Part shown: positions 11,884 to 22,665 of the stretch, one piece after another
Layout of the letters: each line of letters opens with the position of its first letter
Numbering within the stretch: the stretch's first letter is position 1
DNA from: Chlorokybus atmophyticus
Lineage: Eukaryota > Streptophyta > Chlorokybophyceae > Chlorokybales > Chlorokybaceae
Direction of reading: 5' to 3'
NCBI GenBank assembly: GCA_009103225.1
Contig: RHPI01002220.1
Coordinates: 40,310 to 81,771 of the forward strand
DNA length: 41,462 nucleotides
Program-made: the position numbers and the translations under genes
Notes under the pieces: generated by a model
The model's input: only the letters and a program-made list of their open reading frames with translations
Database searches by the model: none
What the model was told of the DNA's origin: nothing

Positions 11884-14800
11884 ATGGTGGCTACCGTGGT
11901 GGCGGCGGTGGCGCCGGGGCAGGTTGTGCAGCACGCTGCGGCAGTGCGCAGGCGAGAACAGCAGCAGCAGCCTGCCGGTCGCTCCTCAGCACCTTTGCCT
12001 CGAGGCAGCTTTGCTGGCGAGGCGCTTGTAGTGAAGGGTGGCAATCGTGCTGCTGCCACCCTGCGCGCTGCTCGCTTGCATGCCGTCATGGCTGCCGCTG
12101 CTGACACACATAGCGCATCGAAGTCGGCCTCAACTTCCCAGCAAGGTGCGCTCGTGTATCAAGTCGCTACGTTGTTCCAGCATTGCAGCATTAGATTCAT
12201 TGACACCGCAACCGCGCTGTCGAACCTGCAGTTGAACTTCAAGTTGACACTATGTGCTGTTACATCTAACGCGATGGCATGCGTAGTGTACTACTTGTGG
12301 ACATGCACCAACCAGAACTGGCTGCATGTGATTCTTGGCGGCACTTTGCGCAATCGACATGCACAGCTACTTCTATTGCAGTGCCTGTAGACCTGCATGC
12401 ATTGTGATACAGGTCCGCATGCATTGCAATGGCAGCCACAACCTGGAACAACGCGTGTGTAGGCATGCTGTAAATTCCTAATGGCATGCGAGCTAAGTTC
12501 AGCAAGCTGCCAGCAGTTGGTAACACGCAGTGCCCTGCATGGCAGTTGCACATGCAGGACACTCAAACATAGCTGACGTGTTGACTTGGTGTACTCAGTA
12601 GTGGCCGAAAAGCAAGCACTGTTAGCAGTCTACAACAAGTCAGAGCTGGCAGCATTGGCCAAGGGTCTGGCCGAGCTTGGGTAAGACAAGTGAGCTGGAA
12701 GCTAGCAGCCAGGTTGCTTCACTTAGCTCACAGCTTACTAATGCTTGATGCACAGATTTAACTGCATCTCGACTGGAGGCACAGCAGCGGCACTGCAGAC
12801 GGCTAATGTCCCAGTCAAGGAGGTGAAGGCTGTCACGGGCTTCCCTGAGATGGTGAGCATTGTTTGAAGTTACCTGATGCACATGATTGCGCGCATCACA
12901 TGAGGATCACAATGTTGGTGATGCTTAAACCAGTAGCTCATGCCGTTAGCTCTGGGGCGCTGCGCTTGGTGATGCAGCTAGGAGGGCGAGTGAAGACGCT
13001 GCATCCTGCCGTGCATGGCGGCATCCTGGCACGACGAGATCAGGAGTCTCACATGACTGCACTGCAAGAACATGGGATTGGTACGGCACGCATTGGGGCA
13101 TACTGTGTCCTTACTTTGTTCTTACCGTGCATGTTGCGCTTGGGCATTGTTTTCTCGCGGGCGGAATATGGTAACAAGCATATGCAGGCCTGATCGACAT
13201 TGTGGTGGTCAACTTGTACCCATTCTTCGACACCGTGACGGCTGCTGCGGGCACATCATTCGAGCAAGGCATAGAACAGATAGATATAGGTGGCCCTGCG
13301 ATGATCCGAGCGGCGGCCAAGGTGGGCTATACACATTGAACATCTGCATGTCCCTCTATGCAAGCAGCCAACTCACTCTTCTGCTTAGAATGGGCATCAC
13401 GCTGTGAACTGTCTGTGTAGAAATCTTCAACTGCCGCGCATGGTGCATGCGTCTTTATGGCAGGGCGGTGTTGCACTTCTCGGCATGCCACATAGCTGTT
13501 GTGTTGAAGCACATGATTGTTAAGTTGGCCGCTGTGATTGGCTAGCCCGATGATTTAAGCTGCAGCGGTGCGCTTGCAGAATCATAGGGACGTATTGGTC
13601 GTGGTGGATCCTGCGGATTACCCCACTCTTCTGTCTAAGCTTAGAGATGGCACTATCGGTCCGGAAGACCCTTTCCGCAAGCGGCTTGCTTGGAAGGCCT
13701 TTCAACACGTCGCTGCTTACGATTCTGCTGTGTCTGAGTGGCTCTGGACGCAGTCAGCAGGTGTGTTGCAATCTGTGGATCTGCCAAGGACTTCACCACC
13801 AGTTCACGCCATCCAACACATGTATATTGCTGGCACCTCAGGTTCAGATGAGGCTCCTCCAGCTTTGACCGTTCCGATGCGGCTGCAATCGACGCTGCGC
13901 TATGGTGAAAACCCGCATCAGTCAGCAGCGTTCTACACCGATGGCTCCTTGAGCGAGTTTGGACGAGGTGGAGTTGCAACTGCCGTGCAACATCATGGCA
14001 AGGTTTGTGGCATTGTTTGTCCAGCGTTTCATGCATGCACTTGCCTGCGCAGTCTGCTTCTTCCTTCCAGCTGCATGGTTTTGCCTTTGGAAGTGAGCTG
14101 CATGCGCAGACGAGTCGCGCAGCAGTTGATGATTGATGCATGCTTGCAGGAGATGTCTTACAACAACTACCTCGACACAGATGCAGCATGGAATGCTGTG
14201 TGTGAGTTCCCAGAGCCAACATGCGTGATTGTAAAGCACACCAATCCTTGTGGAGTTGCAACGCGAGGAGATGATCTGATAGAAGCATACCGGCTCGCTG
14301 TGCGCGCCGACCCAATCAGTGCATTTGGCGGCATCGTGGCATTCAATAGGCCAGTTGATGCGGTTAGTTTGACACGTATGCTCATGTCTGCACTCTTGCA
14401 ATAGGTGTTCAAATTGTGAACGTGCTTGCACAGGACCTTGCGCGTGACATCCGGGAGTTTAGAAGCCCCACGGACAATGAGACCAGGATGTTCTATGAGA
14501 TAGTCGTCGCTCCCGGGTACACCGAGGAAGGGTTGACGGTGCTGAAAGGAAAGAGCAAGACCTTGCGCATACTGGAAGCACAGCCTCGAAAGCAAGGGGG
14601 CCGATCGCTGCGGCAGATTGGTGGCGGCTGGCTGCTGCAAGACTCTGATGACAAGCTGTCTGATGAGATAGAGTTCAAGGTGGGAACCCTACAACAACTT
14701 GCCAGGCTTAAGCAAGGAACATAATGGTTCCTCATGGTGGCAAGCTGTTACAACTTGTGTGTGCGCATGCAGGTGGTGACCAAGAGCGTACCAACTGACC

Positions 14801-15330
14801 AAGAGCTGGAAGATGTTAAGTTTGCATGGAGCTGTGTGAAACATGTCAAGAGCAATGCCATAACCGTTGCAAAGGTTGGCAACATTGTTCTGGATATGCA
14901 TTATGTGTGATGAGTAACTGTACCTTTGCTTACCTGCGCGGCTGTTTATAGGACGGGAGGCTCTTGGGCATGGGCAGTGGTCAACCCAATCGAGTGAAGA
15001 GCGTGCAGATTGCGTTGGAGAAGGCCAGCGACGAGAGCCAGGGTGCTGCCCTTGCCAGCGATGCCTTCTTCCCATTCGGTAGTTTACAACTGCTTGCAAT
15101 GGCTTGGTTACCACTGCTGTGCTATCATTTTGCTGCAATGCTGGACCCTTTTGTTAACATACCACTGCTGTGTCATAGCGTGGAACGATGGAGTGGAAGC
15201 CGCATGCAAAGCAGGTGTGAAGGTCATTGCTCAGCCAGGTGGAAGCCTGCGTGACCAAGACGCCATAGACTGTTGCAACCAGTATGGCGTGTCGATGCTG
15301 TTCACAAGCATACGCCACTTCAGGCATTGA
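11884..15330 (+). CDS. ATIC: Bifunctional AICAR transformylase / IMP cyclohydrolase (PURH)
   Basis: Twelve-exon model of 619 residues: 11884-12145, 12599-12680, 12756-12852, 12978-13080, 13188-13321, 13580-13760, 13842-14002, 14150-14362, 14434-14679, 14773-14874, 14952-15078, 15179-15330. All junctions are in phase. It catalyses the last two steps of IMP synthesis, formylating AICAR from 10-formyl-THF and then cyclising FAICAR. Residues 1-80 are Ala/Arg/Gln-rich and read as a plastid or mitochondrial presequence, as in plants. The cyclohydrolase domain shows STGGTA (120-125), [20 protein letters not shown] and [14 protein letters not shown]. The transformylase domain shows [12 protein letters not shown] and the catalytic Lys369-His370 in [12 protein letters not shown], then [34 protein letters not shown] and the C-terminal RHFRH. 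The usual SVSDK at the N-terminal IMP-binding loop reads AVYNK (97-101), keeping the Lys. Intron 13761-13841 is 81 nt without an in-frame stop; removing it restores the plant length. Confidence 0.95.
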
Positions 15331-15730
15331 GACGGGAGATTTAGTACATGCGCTTTGCGCTTTGAAGTCAATTGTTAGTCAATGAACACTGTTCTTGTGC
15401 GCACCACAGCACATCAGGAGGAGGCAACGGCCTCGGTTGCACAACCAACAAGGCCCAAGCCACATGCAATTGCAAATAAGATTGCACGTGTTGTATTCCA
15501 ACACCTTGCAAGTGCATACAACGGCGTACTGCAGTTGCTTATGCCTCATGAGCAATGGTGAATGAGAAAAATGCCAAGGGTAATGCGCACACCCTACATC
15601 GCATTTTGGGTTCACATGAGTATCCCCATCCCTAGTGCATAAATACCTATGCATGTGCGCGTGGGCAAAGACTACACCACCACATGCATGGCAATTCCAC
15701 CTTGCATTGTTTGTACGGTCTACCCCCTTT

Positions 15731-15811
15731 AAGAGCATACTGTTTATACTCCGCTATCTTATGCTCTTGGCGGGGTAATTCTTTTTGCGTTTAAGAGCAT
15801 GATATGCTCTT
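15731..15811. repeat. Dispersed hairpin repeat, copy A (MITE-like)
   Basis: Inverted arms AAGAGCATA (15731-15739) and TATGCTCTT (15760-15768) are followed by a second palindrome with 8-bp arms around a 3-nt centre (15793-15811). The reverse complement of about 15731-15782 matches plus-strand 19220-19263 over about 45 bp with few mismatches, so this is a dispersed family and not a chance hairpin. Confidence 0.55.
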
Positions 15812-16201
15812 GAATGTCAAAAGCATAAATATGCTATAAATGCAGTTTTCATCACGCCCATTGCGTTCATTATATCACGCGCACCACGTCACGCCCGTTG
15901 CGTCGTCACGTTTATCACGCTGGTTGCGCGTCACACCTTGCCCATCACGCCCTTATCGTCATGTTCATCGCGCCTTATGCCACACCTGTCACGTCTCCTC
16001 CCATAATGTTAAGACTATGCACACTTACCTATGCACAACTTGAAGTTTGCAAAACTCTGATGAACAAGAAATATGCTTTCTAGGGTTAGTCATATTCTCT
16101 TAAGCATTAACATTTGCCTGTTAAGCCACTGGTAGTCCTATGCTATAAGCTGGGTTATTCTCTTCGAGCGAAGTCTCCTAGCGGGGGTAGACTGTACATG
16201 G

Positions 16202-16604
16202 TTAGCACCATAGTTGCACCATACGGCTTACAAGTTCATTGCATACGCGTATGTACGCGTATTATAGAAACTGTCGTGCATACTTATTGCGCGTATTATT
16301 AAGCCTTTTACTGTTCCACCGCCAGAAAAATGCCCCTGCCCCGTGTTTCAAGCCATTTAGCACCGCACGGAACCAGATTGTGGGGTTGCTCGTGGCGCGC
16401 GGTGCGCAATAGCCCTAAACGCGGAACAAGGGCATCTTCGCGGTGGGAAAGTGCAAAAAGGTGGATTACCATTAATGTAACAACATTATGTGCGCTTATT
16501 ATTGCCGTATGCAAAGACGGCCTATAATGCAACCCCGTGCATACCCGTATACATTTATTTGCAATGCATACCCGTATGTTGTATGGTGCAACATTGGTTA
16601 GCAC
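16202..16604. repeat. Possible terminal-inverted-repeat element
   Basis: The left end contains GTTGCACCATAC near 16213 and the right end contains its complement near 16578-16590. Imperfect matches extend on both sides (TTAGCACC / GTGCTAACC; CATTGCATACGCGTAT / CGGGTATGCATTGC). The ~400-bp length and lack of coding capacity would fit a non-autonomous element. No target-site duplication was established. Confidence 0.35.
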
Positions 16605-16983
16605 TCATGGATAGCACATGTGCGGTGGTGACGGTGTTGGCATTGTTGGATCCCATATAATCGTTGTAAAGTTGCTTGCTTGCAACACCCCTATCGTATA
16701 ATATGTGTATCACGGTCTTTATCCCCCATCAAGTTTTGACTTTCATTGCAAAACAGTATCAAAAAAATAGCAGCAGTAGATGTGTTCATTTTTGCTTATT
16801 CAGGCAAAATTATATGCTTATAAAAGAAAGTTTGGTTATGCACAAAACTCATTAATAACTTTATTATGATTCTGCATTCATACACAACATATCATGTGCG
16901 CTTGTGTTGCCAATGACATTTGTGTCTTGCAAGTTTGCATGAAATATACATCTTATTTGTAAACTATGGCATTTAACACTAGG

Positions 16984-17028
16984 ATTAGGGTTGGGGTTGG
17001 GGTTGGGGTTAGGGCAAGGGTTAAGGTT
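16984..17028 (+). repeat. Interstitial telomere-like repeat
   Basis: A short tract of mixed units reads TTAGGG, then TTGGGG three times, then TTAGGG, degrading into CAAGGGTTAAGG. G-rich units are on the plus strand. It is too short and degenerate to be a working telomere and lies inside the contig, about 1 kb left of the N gap. Confidence 0.6.
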
Positions 17029-18015
17029 ACGTTCGGGTATGCCTGAACCGTTATCTGAAGCGTACGCGCAACTTGCGATCAGAGTGGCTGAGTCCACTTT
17101 TAAATTGTTGCTTAAGATTATGAGCAATCGGTTGCAATTGTCAAAGAGCATAAGGGAACATGTTGGGTCCGCGAGGCATTTTGCTAATGGTATATGTGTA
17201 AGTCATTCGTCACACAGTGTGACCAATTAGTGCATCCCTCAAAAGAGCATCTTTATGTGTAAGGTTAAAGCCTTGTTTCGCAAACAGTCTAAAAAGGAAG
17301 TGAACGTTTGAACCATATAAGCGGCTTTTTGTAAGGAAGAGATGTTTTACAACATGTGCATAGGTTGGTACGCAGTGGTTGGTTCAGGTTGAGCTACTAG
17401 TTTACAACCCTCGTAGATAACCCCTAAAGCCAATCTTTTTGCAAATTGTGCTGCCAAGTGTAAGGTGTTTGAAGAGTGAGCTCAAATTCACTAGTGCCAC
17501 TGTTTAGCATGTGCTTAAAGTTTGTGCTCAATTGCAAGAGCATGTGCACGTGCGTGCAACCAATTCATGTGATGTACCAATACAGTGCGCACAAGAAGAA
17601 AAGCTTGTGCAGCATCTTCTCCAACAATATTCAATAACGCCGATCCCACCCTTGATTGGAGCAAATTAAAGGTGCAATGCATTTAAAAATGCGTGATGCC
17701 ACATTTGATATTGCAAGGCGTAGGGGGAGCTGACTGCCACAACGACCTTCATGTGTTAGAAGAAGACTGTCATCACCCCACCAAATTGGTACGCCACCTC
17801 TCTCACTGACATTAAATGTATGCACGCGGTGAGACGCGACATGGGCGAAATATTTGCCCCCAACGATTACGCGAGCCGACATGCCGCATGTCGGCAAATA
17901 GCGGCTATTTGCCGATAAGGTGTTTGTGAAGGTAGATTTTTGCCCGTTAAATGGCTTTTTTTTAATAAGTTCCCTGCCCTTTTGGGCCAAGGGGGCTTTT
18001 TTTTGGGGGGGGGGG

Positions 18016-18088
18016 NNNNNNNNNNNNNNNNNNNNNNNNNNNNNNNNNNNNNNNNNNNNNNNNNNNNNNNNNNNNNNNNNNNNNNNNN
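18016..18088. other. Assembly gap (N run) flanked by poly-G
   Basis: 73 undetermined bases, preceded by an 11-G run and followed by a 16-G run. The sequence just left of it also has T8-T9 homopolymers. The real length and content of the gap are unknown. Confidence 0.99.
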
Positions 18089-18113
18089 GGGGGGGGGGGG
18101 GGGGCTTATACGG

Positions 18114-18297
18114 TAGAGACACGTACAGTACAACCCACACTCAATTCTACAAAATCTTTTTCAATTCAACCTTTTGTTATGATGACCGCAAAAAGTCAAT
18201 GCATTGATATGATAGTAATAAGGGTTATAATACCCTATTTGAACTCCAACCCAAGACATGTGATGATTATCTTTATGTTGTAATGTACGTGTCTCTA
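18114..18297. repeat. 14-bp perfect inverted repeat pair
   Basis: TAGAGACACGTACA at 18114-18127 is matched by its exact reverse complement at 18284-18297. Imperfect similarity continues outward (TTATACGG versus CATACGGATAA). It could be the termini of a ~190-bp mobile element remnant or a hairpin-forming unit. Confidence 0.4.
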
Positions 18298-19198
18298 TGG
18301 CATACGGATAAATACGATATACGACGGTGCGTGTGCATGCTTGTCATGCATCAAACACTTGTGATAGCATAAGAATATCCATGTATGCAGTCAGCATAAA
18401 AGCAAGCATGCACACACGTACAGCCAACCGCAATAGTAGCATACTATTTCGTAGATTATTGTAGTGCGGCATTACTAGTGCCTCGAAATCTTCACAAAAG
18501 GAATAACTGTGATAAGACACTCTACAATGTTTACGGCTGATCTTATACATTATGACATTACAATAGAATGCATAGCTATGCGGGGTTTTACGAAGTATAA
18601 ACTAACTTTTGAGCCGGCGCAGTACAAAACATTTGCAGCACTACGGTAAGCTCATTCCAACATGACCTCGTTGTATAAGACACGTTTGTTTCCTACCATT
18701 GTCTCTTACAAGAAGGGTCTCTTTCCTCAATATCAGAGACTATGCTTACATCAAGGTTTTGTAAAAAACTTCACGCACTTTGTATATAAAGTGTGATGCT
18801 ATGTCATTTTTGTGACACGTATAATGTGTAAAATTCTTGTTTAGTTTTAAGCAAGCAAAGTTCTTATAGTGCATACTTGTCAATGCATTCTATACTGCAT
18901 CTTCCGCGTAAGAGACAATCGATGATGATGTTGAGGTCTCCTCAGTAGTAGGCTACTGCGGGGTCTCTTAATCCTAAAATGGAAGAATTTTGAGTGGTAA
19001 CGATATGTTCTCAATGAATTGTCTCCAATAAAGCGAAATCTCATAATCGGAGGTCTTTAACAAAGGTTGTACTCTACCCTTAACAACGAATGACTACACA
19101 TGTTGTACGTTTAACGGTGTTTATAGCATATTCAATGACGTGGGGGGTGGAGGAGGTTGAACCATAATGCTTAGTCTATTAATCATGCTTCATACATA

Positions 19199-19263
19199 TA
19201 AGAGCATACTACGGTATTAACGCCAAGCGCATAAGATGGCGGAGGATAAATAATATGCTTAAT
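19199..19263. repeat. Dispersed hairpin repeat, copy B (MITE-like)
   Basis: It begins AAGAGCATACTAC and ends ATATGCTTAAT, giving short terminal inverted arms. The inner part (GCCAAGCGCATAAGATGGCG and following) closely matches the reverse complement of the repeat near 15.75 kb. Confidence 0.5.
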
Positions 19264-19345
19264 GAACGTAGACTGCGGCACTGCTCATTGTGCCGCTATT
19301 GACCTAAGCCTACAAGTATTAAAAACGAAGCACTGTTGGATATGC

Positions 19346-19415
19346 GCATCCGTGGTCTATGGGTATGATAGTAGCCTCCCACACTACTGATCTGAGTTCG
19401 AGTCCCGGACAGGTT
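19346..19415 (+). repeat. tRNA-like Pol III unit, degenerate; SINE head or tRNA pseudogene
   Basis: An A-box match (TGGTCTATGGG, from 19353) and a strong B-box match (AGTTCGAGTCC, 19395-19405) are correctly spaced. The anticodon arm can fold with loop CTCCCAC, which would give anticodon CCC (Gly), but the loop-closing pair is C-A and one T-stem pair is mismatched. The 5' segment GCATCCG does not pair with the 3' segment, so no acceptor stem forms. A working tRNA is unlikely; a tRNA-derived SINE head extending rightward toward about 19530 is a fair alternative. Confidence 0.5.
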
Positions 19416-20373
19416 TGCCGCGACTTAGATTGGGGCCGCTGCGAGGTTCAACTTTAGAGTAATACTCTGTCAAAACCGTACGCAAAGCCGCGCTTTCTCT
19501 TAGCAGCTTGCGGGTGTAAAGTTACGTTATTAATGCTTTCAACCGACCCTAGCATTCACAAGGATGCCTTGTGCACGTGTGCAAGCATGTACACAAACAT
19601 GTATGCAAGCACGTACATACTTAGCCCTGCAGCACAGCTTGGGTCAACCCCATTGCGCGTACGCACGCGTCACACTCCAAATGTAAGGTTGGTACTACTC
19701 AATGACCCAATTGGGCCACGCAGTATATGAAGGATTGAATTGTATACTATAGTAGTATTATAGGCTGAGAGGCCTTAACGAGTTTACGACGCGAAATGGC
19801 TTGAGGAGTTGGTTGAGCGCTCCTCGCCACACATGCCCTGCCAAAACAGCCCTATGGGTGGGTAATGACAATGTACAAATAATGCGCAACAAAGTGTGTA
19901 CATGCGTCGCCAAATGTTTCCCCTGCCGGCCGACTAAATATTGGCAACGGCCGTGCACCTGATAATACTCATTTAGACTGTTGTGGCTCAGTCCACCTGT
20001 AATCTCAATACAGGGACCTAACGGCCGTTACCATAAGTCGACGGCCGTTTGCGTAAAGAGACTGACCCTAACTGATAGGTACCTGAAAGTTACCTCTCAG
20101 TCACGATAAGGCGATTTTGCCTAATTATTAAGTTACCTAATTGACAAGTTACTTAACCGTAACCTAACAAGTATGTACCAGCGAGTATACGTTAATTGGG
20201 CGAAATTGTCAAGTACCTTAAGGTTCCTTTAATGTACCAGCCTTTACTGATGTGTACTTTTGCAGGTACATGTTGGTATCGCGCAGTCGTGATTACGTGT
20301 CACACATGATTATCGTTGTAAGAATGTGCTTGAATATTTCAAAAAGGATTTTTAACTATTTTTTACACTGCGT

Positions 20374-20415
20374 TACTACTACTACTAATACTACTACTAC
20401 TACTAGTACTACTAC
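20374..20415. repeat. ACT/CTA trinucleotide microsatellite
   Basis: About 14 ACT-type units with two interruptions (AATACT, AGTACT). Confidence 0.9.
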
Positions 20416-20861
20416 CCTTGTAATTAGCTGCCGCTCCTACACCGCCCGCTCCAGCTCTGCCGCCGCTATTCCTCCTCCTCCGCCTGCGCTGGAAAGCACA
20501 AGGCGATCAAGGCCATCAAACACGCGTAGTGAACATACACAATATACACAACATACACACTCACGTGCTGCCGCTTGCCATGTACGGCCGCCGCTGCCGC
20601 CTAGCCTCGTTTGCCCTAGCCTGGCCTGGCCTGGCTTGGTCAAGCCTAGCCTAGCATGGCATGGCCGCCCTAAGATAAGAAGGGTGGTTAGGCTGCATGC
20701 GGTGTTGTGCGTAGTGCAACGTTAGACAGCAACCAAACTTATCTACTGTCCGCCGCCGCCATCACCGCCACCGCCGCCGCTGTACAACTATTCTTGAAGC
20801 CGTTGAGTATTTGAAATAAATGCTCAACGACTTCAATTATAATTTCAATTTCAATGTCTGT

Positions 20862-20888
20862 GGTACAATTGTACCATTAAAATGGTAC
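20862..20888. repeat. Overlapping palindromes
   Basis: GGTACAATTGTACC (20862-20875) is a perfect palindrome. It overlaps a second one, GTACCATT-AA-AATGGTAC (20871-20888). The shared GTACC lets the strand fold two mutually exclusive ways. Related GTACCATT words recur just downstream (about 20917 and 20949). Confidence 0.7.
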
Positions 20889-21689
20889 GACGGCACCAGT
20901 ATACTTTCTCGTGATGAGTACCATATTTGGTATTATAATGGAACCGTTGTACCATTGTTGTACTCGCCGCCATCGCTCGTCCCTCTTAGGTGACTTGGTT
21001 GGGAGTGAGTGGTCACTTGCTTGCCAAATAACATTTGTCGCCGCGGCGGCTTGTGTATGGCCGGCGGCCGTCCGTGCAACAACTTTTACTCACCAGTATC
21101 ATTCGTCGCCATTGGGGGCCTGAACATTCAACTAACCGTCATAATAGGTAGGTCGCCGTTGCGTAAGCTGGATGACCAGCGGTCGGCCGTCAACATATGT
21201 TGCTGTCACGTCATCATCGGTAGGCAACAGTCCATTTTACTGTAAGATAGGCGGTCGGCAATTTAATAATGTCCACAACATGCACCGGTTGTCCATTCAG
21301 TCCCTTTATGGCTCAATTCGTTAGGTTCGTTAGGGTCAGATAAGGTCAAGCACCCGACAGTCCCTCAGTCCTTGGTCGGTCACCGTGTAAAATTTGCGAC
21401 GTGTGCATGCATGCCTAATGAAGAGGGGTAGTAGGTGTAGAGTAGTACAGTAGATGTTACCCCAGTTCTAACAACGCTGAAGTGTGTGGTAATGCTTTGG
21501 GAGTGTGCATGTTGCAGAGGGATGCATGTGCGCAACACATCAGATGTCATGTACACATGCGTGCACGTCATTGAGTTGCCTACTATGTGGCATCACCATA
21601 TGTGGAGGTATTTGAAGCTGAGGGGGGGGGGAAGGTGTGTGTGTGTTGCTTAGCTTCGTTGAGTAGCTAATAACTCAAAGTTACTCAAG

Positions 21690-22665
21690 CTAGAGATAGA
21701 AGGATGCGCCTACTTTAACTAGAACCAGCCGTTATCAGATAACACAACATGATTTGCTCTGGTAGGAGGTGCATAACTCCGTTCCAACTTGCGGCACTCC
21801 TGAAATAAAGTCTTGGAGTTGAGGATGCGTGACATCAAGCTGTCAGCCGCCTAGTGGGGCTTTTGGCACCATTTTGCCCTGCTTCCCCTGTCTCTTAACA
21901 TGGAAGGTGACTACTATTATAGCGATGCAGTCCGAGGCAGTGTTTCCTCCACGTCGATCAGCGGACACATACGCATGAGGGGCAGCTGATGCAGAAGCTG
22001 AATTGCGTGAGCACTGTTATAGGCCTCCCCAAGTATTTGTAATAACTGATGCCATGGTTGTTGTGGTTGCTATGCATGCTGGCACACATAATTGCATTCT
22101 TTCCATAAATAAGTGTAACCCCACACCAAGTGACGGCTTGTCTCATAGATTGCAAGCACTTACCTACAATTCTCTCTGACACAACTCGATGACCCCACAA
22201 CCCACCACCCATCTCCTACGCATGAGTACACAGCTATCATTACAATTGTAATGCAACTGCTCCGCTCAACTCGTTTTCTTGGCAAGCTAAGTCCTTTAGA
22301 CACAACAGGCTGAAGCGTAAGCCAATAAGGAGCTTTACACACACCCAACAACCTTCCAGCAGAGCGTATATATCGCCGCTGCATCACCTCACACGTCAAC
22401 GACATCGCCTCGAGGCAGAAAGAGGAAAGTGATTATGACGATGATGGCGTACACGCCACAGACGAGTGGAAGCCAGATGGCACTCGCGTCATCCTCATTA
22501 AGCACCTGAGATAAGATGTGTGCAACAGTGCTGTTAGGCGACGACACGTGCGCACACGCATGCACACGCACGAGTCCATCGACACACATGCATACACGCG
22601 CACATACGCACATACACCCACACACCTTGAAGAGCCAACCGAAGAAGACGCCCGATATCAGATAC
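21690..22665. repeat. Inverted segmental duplication, left arm
   Basis: The reverse complement of this segment matches about 35.57-36.85 kb. It includes the last 40 nt of DUF2270 exon 5, intron 5, exon 6, the 3' flank and roughly 700 bp beyond. Landmarks shared with the other arm include GGCGATATATACGCT, AGCTTGCCAAGAAAAC, GCATGCATAGCAA, AGGAGGCCTATA, AAGCTGTCAGC and AACATGGAAGGTGACTACTA. The arms differ by many substitutions and indels, so the event is not recent. Confidence 0.75.

Larger units (their letters stand above)
15331..22388. other. Gene-free, repeat-rich AT-richer block
   Basis: No exon of a recognised family was found on either strand over about 7 kb. Composition shifts to lower GC from roughly 15.7 kb. 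The block holds dispersed hairpins, an apparent terminal-inverted-repeat element, a telomere-like tract, an N gap, a tRNA-like unit and palindromes (listed separately). Its right end, from about 21.69 kb, is one arm of an inverted duplication and includes the DUF2270 3' flank. Confidence 0.6.

Noticed and set aside
19346-19415. Functional tRNA-Gly(CCC)
   Set aside because: The acceptor stem does not pair, and there are mismatches in the anticodon and T stems; listed as a tRNA-like repeat instead.
21831-21860. Short shared reading MRDIKLSAA / MRDLKLSAA in the two duplicated arms
   Set aside because: One copy stops after nine residues. The similarity is explained by the DNA duplication, not by a conserved peptide.
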